The translations under genes and the position numbers were made by a program. Source: Ciona savignyi (Eukaryota; Chordata; Ascidiacea; Phlebobranchia; Cionidae). From it: DNA of 64,000 nt. Positions 47,700 through 59,139 of the stretch are shown here, piece after piece. The DNA lies in the NCBI GenBank assembly GCA_000149265.1, contig CH003323.1, positions 184,454 to 248,453 on the forward strand. The letters run 5' to 3'. The notes beneath the pieces were generated by a model. That model did no database searches. It saw nothing but the letters and a program-made list of their open reading frames with translations, and had not been told where the DNA came from. Position 1 is the stretch's first letter; the number at the start of each line of letters is the position of its first letter.

Positions 47700-48270
47700 A
47701 TGTTTTCTATTCCCAAATCTTATGGCGCAACAAACAAAGGAACGCAGATATAGAACTAGTGGAAACTGTGTTTTCTCTACCATTAGGATGTCGAATGTGC
47801 GTACGAAGTGTTTTGCATCTATCTAAAATCAGCACTTCATCACAAAGTGGGTCGCCTTTGTTTCTAACATGTCGACGTAACATGGACCTTAGGTCAATAA
47901 CCAAGATGGCATTGATGTGCCCATCATAACTCTCCGTTGAAATCGAAACATTCTTTCGTGTGGTGTCTCGTTGTTACTCGTACATAACAAGGATCGAATC
48001 GAATGTAGGGCGTCATACAGTACGTCCTTCTGGCTAACCTTGATTGCGCAGGAGACCTCCAAATCGTTTTGATTTGCACGCTCACAGTAAGAGTTTCCTT
48101 GAGGGTGATACGGAGTTGTCTAATAAAAACACCTTGAGTTCACGACTGATAAAGGAAGTACCTCGATCACTGTGTAAGTACGCGAGGAATCCGAAACTGG
48201 AGAATAAATAGCCCATTAAAACATGCAATGACCGTTTTTGTAGTCATCAATGAACATCGGAACACAAAAA
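47700..48270 (-). pseudogene. gypsy integrase relic
   Basis: The minus strand, across shifts, reads TTPYHPQGNSYCERAN (about 48120), DALHSIRSLLCTSNNETPHE (about 48030-47970), then RHVRNKGDPLCDEVLIL and RTHIRHPNGRENTVS (47880-47740). This order matches the end of the integrase core and the C-terminal region of arthropod-type gypsy elements. The rest of pol is not adjacent. Confidence 0.7.
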
Positions 48271-48554
48271 AACTGAAAGAGATGAGTTAAATTAAAACAA
48301 GACTTTTATATATAGTCTTTTAAATACAGTCAGTTAGTGCATATGTGAGTGACACTGGTAAAGAATGTCAGCTGTTAACCTGATCATTAACTTTTAAACA
48401 GTTGTTAAAATGCTAACACTAAAATATGTAAAAAGACAGTGTTAGTCTGCAAATGCTTCGGCGGTGTCTGAGTGTAGTCCTTTATTTTATGGTTCGTGTT
48501 ATACATTAAATGATAATCCAATGACAATTGTTACTTGTCAGTGTGCCTTACCAT

Positions 48555-48940
48555 TCGCAATGCTATTATTGCAAAATTTCATCCATTCCAGCTTTAAATT
48601 TTTTTCCTGCCACCTTGATAATAGTTTCCGCAACTTCTTTTGTAAAATACGTCATCAAATGAAGTTAAATCTTGTATTATTAGCTGAAACAAAATTGAAC
48701 CATTTTTTGTCCCAAAATAATACTATATATATAGTTCACGTTAACAAGAAGTGTACCCTTCTACAAATCTTTGGGGGTATGCTTGCAAAATGAATGTGAT
48801 TGAGGGTTGATCAGCGAACATTTGATGACGACGGTAAGCTAAAGTTTCTTTCATGTAAACTGTAAAGTTTAATTTGTTTGTGGTTGGTGTTTGGTTTGGT
48901 GCATTTCGTTTTAGCCAATCGATCTCTGATGACGGACAAG
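48555..48940 (-). pseudogene. second, decayed copy of the SAM gene (exons 6-7 region)
   Basis: Minus strand 48935-48790: after an acceptor-like GTCCGTCATCAG it reads IDWLKRNAPNQTPTTNKLNF and LAYRRHQMFADQPSITFILQ, AYPQRFVEG. This matches exon 6 of the CACTA SAM gene (MWLRQAVPSTDNIKL, YRRQEITADQPSITSILQHY, PRFVD). A second stretch near 48690-48560 (after TTTTGTTTCAG) contains EVAETIIKVAGKKFKAGMKF, resembling exon 7 (AEKIIKLGHRYSLNF). Identity is low at the DNA level, so this is an old copy or a different subfamily. Confidence 0.6.
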
Positions 48941-48944
48941 TAAT

Positions 48945-49330
48945 AGAGTAATGTGAGCATAAATAATGTTCTAACAAATCAAGTAAGTTTCTTTCTTTCT
49001 GTGAAAGTAAAAACATGTCAGCATCTGGTTGAAATTTTGTATACCGTAATGAGTACGGACACTTTACTTCCAACAACTTTTTGATGTTATGGTACTCGCA
49101 TTGAAATAAACCATCTGGCGTGGCACCAAGGTAAGAGACTTTCCCATATTTGTGCATATGTACAAACCAGTTTGATTAAGCATAAAATTGTTATGAATAT
49201 TCTGCATACATTTATTTATTGTAAGCTTGAAAAGCGTTCGACTCATTTTGAATTTCCCATCGTTGGCGAAGTTACACATTCCCCAACTCTCTCTCGACAG
49301 ATGCTTAATTAGAGAGACAGATGGTAAAGC
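48945..49330 (-). pseudogene. YqaJ-like nuclease fragment of a transposon
   Basis: The minus strand reads SRTLFKLTINKCMQNIHNNF (about 49245), then after a frameshift LGATPDGLFQCEYHN and KLLEVKCPYSLRYTKFQPDA (49140-49000). G-(A/S)-PDG followed by E-K-CPYS is the catalytic core of YqaJ/lambda-exonuclease-like nucleases found in ISL2EU and related animal DNA transposons. It abuts the SAM-like fragment, with one frame running through both, but a splice acceptor lies between them. Confidence 0.6.
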
Positions 49331-49429
49331 TGGAGAAGTGTGGATAGCGGCATGACAATTGGATTGGAGGCGTCCTCCAATGCGTTCGTTGTTCTTTCCA
49401 TATTAATGAATTTCTTTGCTGATGTGTCT

Positions 49430-50360
49430 GACTTTCCACTTAATTGGCAGTTTCCTCATTAATATTCATATTCCGAATTGTTTTTTTAGCCAAACTATTT
49501 AACTCCTCTGAATTTAGTGAATAATGTTGCACATGGTATAATGTACGAAGGCATGGGGGTTATGTATCTTAATACGTGGTGGTGGAACAAAATTTGCATA
49601 TGCAGCATTTGTTGACAAAACAACAGGCTTGATGGATAATTAATTGGGCTGGAAAATTGATTGCCAGATGGACTGTCGATTGAACGATTGGTGATCACAG
49701 ATGATGTCATTAGCCGACACGTCTTCGGTAGTATACATTTTCCGCACTAACTTTTGGTAATTTCCTGAACATTAACACTTTTATGTTTATTTTAATTTGT
49801 AGACATATTAATACTGGTTGTATGATACTCGAGTTTATAACATCTGAAATGGCATTATTTAAATTGATACAAGCAAAAATAGATTTTAAAAATGAGAAAT
49901 GTGTTATTTATATGTCAGCTAAGAATCCAGAAAGTTGCTATGATTTTTATTTATTACTTATGAGGTTTTGTTCGACTTGACAGATTTTTCCAAGTAGGTT
50001 TTGGAAATGCTCTGCGGCCCGCCTGAGATTTTCACGTAGTATTTTGACATTGAATCTTAGCCCAAATAAAATAAATGTATTAGTCAGCTTTTAGGAGCAT
50101 AGTAATTAATAGCAGGCTATAAAACTATGGGAGCAACAAAAATACAGAATTTTATACATTAATAGTTTTTAATTGTTTCTTTATGTACCAATTTTTCTTG
50201 AAATTAAATAGGTTTTGCGACCCATTGAATTATTTCCCTGGGTTTAGTACATAAATAAATGTCTGTTATGAAAACACTTCATACATGAAAGAGCGTGTAC
50301 ACAGAAAGCGTTTAGTGAATATTGTAGTAGCTATACTATCTTGTTGTTAGAAACAACTCA
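49430..50360. other. unassigned stretch
   Basis: Nothing recognisable beyond AT-rich sequence. Confidence 0.45.
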
Positions 50361-50384
50361 ACCAAGACAGAGTCAGTCACAGCA

Positions 50385-50465
50385 GAACTTTACGGTAAAT
50401 GGTTTGCCTGAAGGAGTTGATTTTAAGAAACCATGTAGTTATGGAAAAAATGCTCGCAAATAGAT
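50385..50465 (+). pseudogene. GTF2I-repeat-like coding fragment
   Basis: The plus strand reads TVNGLPEGVDFKKPCSYGKN followed by ARK and a stop. V-GLPEGV-FKKP--YG is the GTF2I-repeat core. It resembles the fragment at 20040 and is equally isolated. Confidence 0.4.
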
Positions 50466-51252
50466 TATAGACACACAAGACAATATAACTTTCTAAGACT
50501 CTGGAAACGGAAATAAAAATCAATACTTGCTTATTAACACATTGGACATAAGTCAAAACAACCAGCTTTGGAAGATTAGTCAGTTCCAGAAGAATTCACT
50601 TCGACGCAAGAAAATTACAATAAGTTGCACTTGCCTTAGTCAATGAGAACAACCTTAAAAACATGACGGACCGACCATTTAAATAAATTTATGCTTGACA
50701 GTCTTGTGGTGTAGTGAATGTGGTCGGTGGACATGACAAGACAGGTTCGTGTCATAATGCTCTTCATTCTCCCACCAACGAAGATAAACATTCTATCCTA
50801 TCCTTAGCTAGACCAACCATATCTGACACTCCTTTTTTGTTTTATTAGCAGTGAACTTAGCCATGGAAGATGAGCCTGGTGGTTCCGCATCCGTGAAGAA
50901 ACATCCAGCTCAAAGTCTGACTCACCAACTTCCCGCAGAGACACAACTGTAATTTATTTTATAGATGGCTAGAAGTCTTATTTTATTAATATATACGACT
51001 CGCAGCGAACACCCCCGGTGTGGTGGAACTCAACATGAAAGTTAGATGAGCACGGGAACCTCCAAGCAGTGTGGCAAATAAAATAAAACTACTTGATTTT
51101 GTATAATAAATCGTCATTATTGCAGTATAAAACTTGTGTTTAGGTAAGAAAGACTACTGCAGTGGTTGGGGAGAGGAACACATAAGTAGCCGAGTTCTTG
51201 TGGTCACTCACTGCAGGCGCAAAAATTAAAAGAAATAATGACTGGAACTGGG

Positions 51253-51700
51253 CATTAGGATAGGATGTTCATGTCTCCCGTTAAAGGGAAAACATTTTAC
51301 AAAGACTTGTATTGCAGTGTTTTTTCATTTGATAGCTGCATACTTACTTCACTTTCGACGACCCTCCTGAAATTAGCCACTGAGTTATTGTGGTCACTAG
51401 AGATGCAACGATCCTTTTTACAATTGTCGTCAACCATAAACCATCACAGGTCTCGATAATTTTTTTTACTCAATTATAATTTACATATCGGGTGCCTGTA
51501 AGCGTCTGACTTGATAACTTGGTTTACGCAGTGCGAAAGGACATGTATGTCTATCGCACATGTTTTCGTATTATGCTTTAATAATCGAAATAAAAAAAAG
51601 TCCAATCCATTCTACTTGGTTCAGGTGATGTCCGCTAAGTGACTTGCCGAAAGACATAGCCGACTAGCTGGAGACCAGTCACCAAAGTTCCATTGAAATC
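51253..51700 (-). repeat. SINE fragments separated by about 300 bases
   Basis: AGGATAGGATGTTCATGTC at 51258 is the inverted SINE tail. CAGGTGATGTCCGCTAAGTG, CTTGCCGAAAGACATAGCC and GACTAGCTGGAGACCAGTC (51624-51685) are its inverted middle and head. The intervening sequence is unrelated, so the SINE was split by an insertion or partly deleted. Confidence 0.5.
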
Positions 51701-52628
51701 AAGAGTGTTTGAAAAACTTTGTGCAGAAATGAATGCAGAACATCGAAGTTTGCTGTTTTTTTGTTAGTCCAGGTAGGAGGTGGCTTTCGCTTGGAAAATC
51801 ATTCGAACGAGTTTACGAGCTACTGGACGAACGAACTCCCTTGCCAATTGTGTTTGATATTTTTGCTAAATTGAATAAACTGAATTTGTCTATATGCAAG
51901 GGGCTCATACAAATGTGCTCGACATTTGTATCTCTGTGAAACGAAGATATTGCAAATGTGTCTGGAAGTTTTGAGTCTTTCCCGTTTTTGTCCAATCTGC
52001 TTCAAACGAAAAAAGTATGATGCTGCCTTCAGATCTACGAAGCGTATTTGTGCAACATCTATCCAAGCTCAAGTTAAAGTTCGCACACTACTTTCAAGAA
52101 GATTTGTCAAACTATGAATGGGTTCACGACCCCTTCGCCCAACCTACCCCATCTTCCTTCACTGGAGAAGAAAAAGAACATTACATTGGCCTTACCTGTG
52201 ACTGTTCCCTGAAAAGGAAATTTAATTCAGTCAATCTGACACATTTTTGAATTTCATTGAATGACGAATGCACCCAGCTTTGACGAAAAAAGCATTGCGA
52301 ATTCTTGTCCCTTTCGCTACGTCGTATTTATGCGCAGCGGGATTTTCTGCCATGGCCGTCATTACAACTAAATATCGATCACGAATAGACGTGGAAAGAG
52401 AAATGAGGGTGGCAGTTTCAAAGATTCTCTCCCAAGGTTCCACGATCTTTGCAAAAATAAACAAGCCCACACGTCACAATAGATTTAAACTACATTAGTA
52501 ACGGGCGGGGAACGTGGCTATTGTTCTTTTATTGTATTTTATTTCTTCATTACGTGTGCGATACAACTAAATATGAGCAGCAAACTTTTGAAAAGGCGTT
52601 GCAACCAAAAAAAGTTTGAGAACCACTG
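51700..52628 (+). pseudogene. ZBED5/FAM200-type hAT transposase relic with right terminal repeat
   Basis: The plus strand reads FEKLCAEMNAEHRSLLFF, then RRWLSLGKSFERVYELLDER and FDIFAKLNKLNLSICKGLIQ, then LRSVFVQHLSKLKLKFAHYF, and ALTKKALRILVPFATSYLCA, AGFSAMAVITTKYRSRIDVE and REMRVAVSKI. This is the C-terminal half of ZBED5/FAM200-type hAT transposases, including the dimerisation helix block. Frames change three or more times. AAGTTTGAGAACCACTG ends at 52628 and is the hAT terminus, matching the ends of the MITE at 41011-41176. The 5' half and left end are missing. Confidence 0.8.
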
Positions 52629-52635
52629 CTGTAGA

Positions 52636-53330
52636 GATTCGCTCTTATCGCAGATGAAACTAGCGATATTGAAAACAACGAGCAGGTTTCTTCAATATGC
52701 GCTCGCTATGTCGACAATGAATTTTGTGTTTTTGAAGTCTTTTTTTGGTTTGATCGTCCAGGAGGTGGTAGGTACTGCAATCAATCACAGCATGTTGGAG
52801 TTAATGCACCGAAAGTTCTGTTATCAGTCGTCAATTTTATTCGAGGCTCACCGAAGAGACTTGCCCTATTTACAAACCTCCGTTTGCAAGAAGTTCAATC
52901 AGATGCTGGCTGCTGCAACTGGCTGGCCATGGGCGAAAACAAGAACCAGCATTGCGTCCAATGTGTCCCACGCGATGGGTGTTGTTGAACCTTCCCGCTC
53001 TCAAAGCTTTTCTAAGCAACTACGAAACCGTTTTACAGTGGCTAGAGAGCATATATACAGGGAGTAGTATGGACCAACTTACATGTGGACAGTGTGTGTG
53101 GGCTTTTTCGTGAGGACTCGACGCTTAAGCTGATGCTTCCAACTTACTCAAACTTCTAAAATTGTATTTGTGTCTGCCCGTAACTTCTTCTTGCAAAGCC
53201 GAAAGGTCGTTCAGTGTCCTTCGAAGAGTGAAGACGTATTTACGATCAACGATGCAACAAACCCGCTTAAACAATTTGGCTCTTTCTTAAACATCCATAA
53301 AGAAATAAGTTAATTACAGAATTTGTGAGC
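52636..53330 (+). pseudogene. ZMYM1-like hAT transposase relic
   Basis: The plus strand starts with ADETSDI (about 52650), then ICARYVDNEF and later SPKRLALFTNLRLQEVQSDA (about 52850). Near 53000 it has LSNYETVLQWLESIY, then LMLPTYSNF (about 53130), followed by KAERSFSVLRRVKTYLRSTM and LNNLALLNIHKEI (53200-53310). The latter is the hAT dimerisation signature (AERSFS-LRR-KTYLRSTM). Several shifts and stops are present. It begins right at the terminus of the preceding hAT element, so that element probably inserted into this one. Confidence 0.75.
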
Positions 53331-56135
53331 AGAAACCAGGTGCGGCAAAACAAATTCAAATTACCCAAACCAACTTTAGTGAATTGCGATTTGTGAGAAG
53401 AAAGATTTAAACCACAGTGTCAGTTTAATTTAGTTTCTTAAATACGCGCAACTGTCGTCGTTTTGCATTGTTTTTTCGCGTCCGTTTGGTTTTATCACGG
53501 AGTGAAGAAACTGCATTTCACTTTATTGTAACGGAAACGTTGCGACTTGAATATGAAAAGATAGGTATAACGTCGGTGTTAATTTGTGGGCAATCGAAAT
53601 AGAGTAAAAACAAATTGCTAATTCCGAAATATATTAAGTTGGTTCTTCAGAAAAGAAAAAGTTTTTCTGTCTTTCTTGGTGACTCTTGCGAACCTCGGCG
53701 GCCACGATTGGCATAAAAGAGAAGAACGTTAGTTAGTCAGTCTGTTTATTAAGGATCGTGGGTTGAACGGTAGTGTCGAAATGGTTAACGCGATCGATTA
53801 ATATACCAATTAACTCACTCACCATGAAATCGAAACCTAGCCTGCTGGTCAGGAGATATGTCTCTGATTTAAGAGTCTGTCACCTCTTATTTAAACGCGC
53901 TTCATTCGCTTTGCCATTTCTTATTTATTCTTAATTTCCTTACAAAATAAGAAGTGCTGAAAACACTAGCGAAATCACCCTTTTTATCATCACTTGGATG
54001 CTCGTTTCCCCGAAGATGAAGTAAAGGAATTGGTCAGCATTTGACCTAGAAGCACTGAACTCCGACATCGGATATTTGAGTACGAAATAAAAGTATAAAG
54101 TTATTCTGTCCCGACCATACTCGGCGGAGGCTGTTAGCAATGAATATAATATGCCGACTTCAACTATATAATGAAGCAGAAAATTAAACAAGGGTCAGTT
54201 ACCACGTTCTCGGGGATATGGTCGCCGCATGACCCGAACACATGCATATGGTGGGTAAAGGACTTCACAATCAGCGAGTACAGAATTTACATTATAATGA
54301 TGAAATTCATCTGCTTGGTCGACAAAATCTTGATCGGTGCGAATTTAACAACAAACATATATTCTTACATACATGACCACCATGATATTTTCTCAATAAA
54401 TACAACGCTCACATGAATTATACCCACTGTGCCCTTTTATCTGCTTTAAGGAAGCCCGAGCAGGGGCATCGCAAACAAAATGAATTTCGATAGGAAAATC
54501 CTTTTTCATTGAACAATAAATTTCAGCACAAAAAGGCCCGTGATTGAATGAATGCCTTGTAATCTTAACCTTTTCTCACCCTTTGTCCAAAAAGCAATTT
54601 ACAGTTTTTGTAAAGCTGCAGTCCAATCACTGAAGTGCACATACCTAACACCATCCATCATAGTTTCATATTGAAAAGCAAAGGGTATGGGAAACATTGT
54701 GTATATATACAAGATGGGAGCAATGAATGAAAAAAGTCTTAAGTGTTTTTAGTAATCTAGTTACTGCAGATCTAGGTACATTTCTTTCGGCCAAAACTCC
54801 GAGCTATATTAATTGTTGCATCGGCATTACCAATTTGCACCTCTGTTGCAATGCTTAAATCGTCGCTAACATCATATTGCTGTTTCTCTCCTTACACGAT
54901 TCTTCTTTGGCAGATGGGCAGGGTCTCTTAGTACAGTATGTAACCGCCTCCATTTTTGTTTGACGAGTTAATTTGTCAATTTTTTTTTATAAAATGTTCG
55001 ATTAATAGTTTTTCCCTATATATATAAACTTTGGAGATGAATTAAGATACAGTGACTGAAAAGCTGGAATTAAAAAAAATTGTGCTATACCGTTTATGTG
55101 CAGACAGTGCAGGGACGTAAAGTAAAGGGGGTGTGGGTGGGTGGCTCTGCGCGGATAGGAATGTCTTATTCTCCAGAATAAAGATTCGCAACAAAATGAT
55201 TCAATTATTGTTTGATTATACCAATTTAAAATTAAACGCTCATGATGAAAGTACAATTTTGATGCAAAAGTGATATATATAGACTGTTAACAAACAAATA
55301 GGCAAAAAAACTTTGTTTGCTTGCTCTTTAAGGCTTATTTAGAGCGGCTCGAAATTCTGTATTCCAAATTATTTGATAGGCAGTTTATCGAAGGAGCGGA
55401 TTAGGTGTTGTTTGTTAGATAATTTAAACTTCTTATCTGATATCCGTCTACATTCCGGGCCATATGATGATAACTATCCTGCATTTTTCCATCTCTGGGA
55501 ATAAAACATGAAATATCATCCATGACGTATATAAACAATCAGCTTAATAATAGCAAATAAGTAGGCAGCACTAGAATAACTAACTAAAGGGGAGAAATAT
55601 GGTACTACACACTTTTTTATTAATCACTTTTTCAACCACATCGGTATCAAGGATTACACGATGGATTGATTGTTCAGTAGCAGCGTCCGTGTATCTCCAT
55701 ATTTAATTTCGTACTTGGGGTATCAACGTGGCCATAACTTTAAACAGTTGTGTGAATGCGGTAAGAAACAGATCACGTGGTGCAATAATTACGACATTAA
55801 TGCGCGGGAAAAGAAGGTGTTGGTTGCTCAATAAGAATTTATAAAACAATTTTATACTGTTAAGTTCGGCGGACTGGTTGCTGTGTAGGACTGAAGCCAT
55901 GAAAAGTGAAAAAATAATTGATAAATTTACCAAAATAATAAATTATTCTCCAACACAGAATGATATTTTAAATTTAAAACAAAGGTTTCACACAGCTGGT
56001 TTATGTATGTATGTCAGCTCATGTTTTTTCTAAGGATTATCGCGGTGGGGCGGGCCATTATAGTCGATAGGAGGGGAAGATGGACCACATTTTATGTGTG
56101 CTCTCGCTCGCTCCCTATTGGTAAAAAATACTCAT
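53330..56135. other. unassigned stretch
   Basis: Contains the dispersed GCGGCCACGA...TTAAGGATCGT repeat at 53700-53760. Open frames up to 84 codons show no recognised motif. Confidence 0.4.
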
Positions 56136-56138
56136 GCC

Positions 56139-56560
56139 GCGAACATATAAAAAAAACTTCTAGTAAGGGGGGATCTTGGAGCGAGGTGTCCATGCTAGAT
56201 GTCATTCAAGAAGCAAAAAATGGAAATAAATTGATAACATTAGCCAAAAAATACAATACCCCCGCACGACTCTTGCGAGCCATATAAACAAACGGTTTAA
56301 TAGAAAAGCCAGCAGAATCCATCCAACTTGGTCCTTCAACTTCCATAAGTTAGTAATAATGAACAGCAGCTTATTGAACTCATCTTGGAGTTCGAAAAGC
56401 AAGGTTTTCCCATGACTGTTTCAGACATTAGAAAACTAGCTTTCGAGTTTGCCATGTCAATCAAATAATGTTAAGAATCAATTTGACAAAGAAAACATGG
56501 CCGGAAGAGATTGGTGGCATGGTTTCCGACAACGACATTAAGTTGTACTTACAATTAAAA
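56139..56560 (+). pseudogene. pogo-like transposase DNA-binding region
   Basis: The plus strand reads GSWSEVSMLDVIQEAKNGNK and AKKYNTPARLLRAI (psq-type helix-turn-helix, about 56170-56287), then after a stop GPSTSISNNEQQLIELILEF, KQGFPMTVSDIRKLAFEFA, and after a shift FDKENMAGRDWWHGFRQRH. The last part is the CENP-B-type second helix-turn-helix. The catalytic DDE domain is absent, being replaced by the tandem repeats that start at about 56577. Confidence 0.7.
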
Positions 56561-56576
56561 GAGCAACAATACATGC

Positions 56577-56950
56577 AGGGATTTCTACTATGACGTCACA
56601 AACATGGATTATTTTCGCGTTTGCTGCTGGGATTTCTACTATGACGTCACAAACATGGACTATTTTCGCGTGTGCTGCCGGGAATTCTACTATGACGTCA
56701 CAAACATGGACTATTTTCGCGAGTGCATTGAATGGAAATCAATATGACGTCAATTAAGGGTCAGTGTCGTTGGATCGCGTGCAAAGGCTGACCTGGAAAA
56801 CCATTATGATGTCAATTAAGGGTCGGTGTTGTTTGATCGTGTGCAGAAGGTGATCGAGGTCATTATGGCGCCAGCTATTGCCGGTCAGTGTTGTTTGATC
56901 TCTGGAAATCATTATGACGTCAGTTATTGCTCGGAGTTTGCTGGATTTTG
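56577..56950 (+). repeat. tandem repeats carrying TGACGTCA sites
   Basis: Three units of about 57 bases (GGGATTTCTACTATGACGTCACAAACATGG, ATTATTTTCGCG and a variable end) lie at 56577-56733. They are followed by longer related units with TATGACGTCAATTAAGGGTC, TATGATGTCAATTAAGGGTC and TATGACGTCAGTTATTG. At least five copies contain TGACGTCA or a one-base variant. Confidence 0.8.
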
Positions 56951-57159
56951 ATGGGGTTCTCGTGGGAAAGACCAGCTAATGGGTCTATTTTGGGCGAACA
57001 ATCACATGAGATGTTGTCCCAAGAGTGAGAAGCAGAGAATCTATAAGTGGTTTTGGAGAGAAAAGATTACATGAATAAGACCCGAAATGGGCATCATGCA
57101 GTTTTTCTCTTAGGGATTGGAGCACCAGATAAATACGCATGTTTGGACGTCACAAGAGA

Positions 57160-59135
57160 GATTAGGAAGAGACTTGGAGGAACGATCCTGATCGTCTAAG
57201 AGTCCGAATTGAACTCAACCGCTAGAAGGACTAGCGTGTTTAAAGACTTAATCGCGACTGCATATTACGCGTTGTGATTCGATTCCGTCGACTGAAAGCT
57301 ATCTGTTTTACCGTGGCGTATTAAGTCACATTATCAATTCTGATAATCGCTGATTTTGACTGCTTGTGAGTTGTTGCATGTCATTAACGAATTAAAGGCA
57401 CTATACTAACATCAAAGGAGTGGACTCTGGTTATTTGAGTAGAATTCAAGAATCCAGGGTTAGGTTTACGTGTCTGATTACCCTCATAAAATACCAGTAC
57501 TCTAATTGAGTACTAGTTGTTCTAATCAAACATCTGTTTATTTTAGTTAGATATCGTTAAGCTGACGCAGTCTTGATAAGAGTGCTACCCCGCGGTCTTA
57601 GAACGCCGCAATACACCTGAAGAAGCCTGTGTTACAAAGTTTTTTTAGCTGCTAGAGAGTACAGTACAATGATTAGATTAGATCTAAGGAAGAAGCCCCA
57701 TTGTTTGATGTTTTTTTTGTAGAGTAAGGTGATTTAACTTTGAGAGTATAGACTATATTAATGTCGACAAAAGTTAAAGGAAAAATGATTGTTTTAATAA
57801 TAGTAAGCAAGCAAGCTTTTCTTCGTCAGTTGTAAAACATTTTGTTCCTAAAAATAAAAACCTTTTTTTGTTTACAGCACTACAATGAAAGAAACATCCA
57901 ACAATTTTGCACAAAGAATTAAAGGTGCAGCTAACATTCGATAACTTTGGTGGTGGAATACAAAAAACAAGATAGTTAGTTAATAAATAAATACATTGAC
58001 TTGATTGCAGACACTTTAATTTATATGCAGTATACCGTACATATTATTATCTTTTATGGTCCATGCGGTTTATTTTTTTTTTACAGATTGGTAATAGCTG
58101 AAGGAAGATGTGTTTATTTAAATTGTGTTTTAGCGCAATTTACAAATAAAACTACTAATTTTTTCCATTATTTGTATGCGTTCCCCATCCGATGGTCATC
58201 ATAGAAAATTTAAAAACAATGTGTATTTTCAGAATTCAAAATCGTTTTCTTGTAAGGTATAGGGGGGAAAGGCGACAGACACCCTTGACCATGCGGGGAC
58301 CTTTGAACCACCCCACTTAAAATCAATACAAAAACTCTTTTTAGCGCCAATTTTAATCACGAATCGTTATGAAAATTTCTTTGTAGAAAATGGCGGGACG
58401 TTCGCGAAAATATTGTTAAAGTGGCGAAGTTGTTTTTGTGTACTGTTTTTAAACTATGACTCCCCATTTTGTTTTTAGCATTAAGGCAGCAAGCATTATT
58501 GTTAAGATTAATTAATTTTAGTCAGTGAAAGAGTATAGGTAAGTAGTAACTGTTTCTTTGTAGTAGACACCTTTAAAAATATAGGTAATTAAAAAAAAAT
58601 GTTGGACTTTGTAGGTAGGGACCAAAGGCTGGTGTTTTTAAAAACAAGTATATTTGTACAAAACAGGCCTATCAGCCAATAAATAGGGCCTATCAATTTT
58701 ATTTTACTGAAACGCCTAGTATGCAAACTGCAATACGGTAAAATGTTAATTAATCCTTTGCAGAAATTTAGTTAAGGATAAATTCTTGAAATTAAAAATG
58801 CACCTCAAAAAGCTTAAAAAGTTCAAATGAAAATTGCTTTGGAATCTGTCATCATGAAAAAAGAAATCTGTTTGTTCAAGAGAACATGTTTTTGCCAAGC
58901 GAAGTTTCTAATCAGCCAGAACCAGAAAGTTTACGCAAGAAAACCGTACCAGTCCAGTTTCAGATCCAGAAGGAGTAAGTCGGAAACAGCAATTTCAGCC
59001 TCATCCACATGCTCGAAAAAAGATGAAGTCAAGTATTATATAACAGATTAAGATTAACCATACAAGGTGGGTGGCTTTGGAGAGAGATGCAGAAGCTAAA
59101 TATTCTCATCACTTAAAGAAAAAATGATATTTTCA
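57160..59135. other. unassigned stretch
   Basis: An open frame at 58827-59051 (74 codons, ending before AAGATTAACC) has serine/arginine-rich composition but no known motif. A GGGGGGAAAGGCGACAGAC block at 58263 resembles the inverse of sequence near 41640. Confidence 0.35.
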
Positions 59136-59139
59136 CAGG

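Noticed and set aside
48741..49157. A true fusion protein of YqaJ nuclease and SAM-type domain
   Set aside because: The frame runs through both, but an acceptor-like site sits exactly where SAM exon 6 begins and the upstream nuclease is frameshifted. Chance read-through is more likely.
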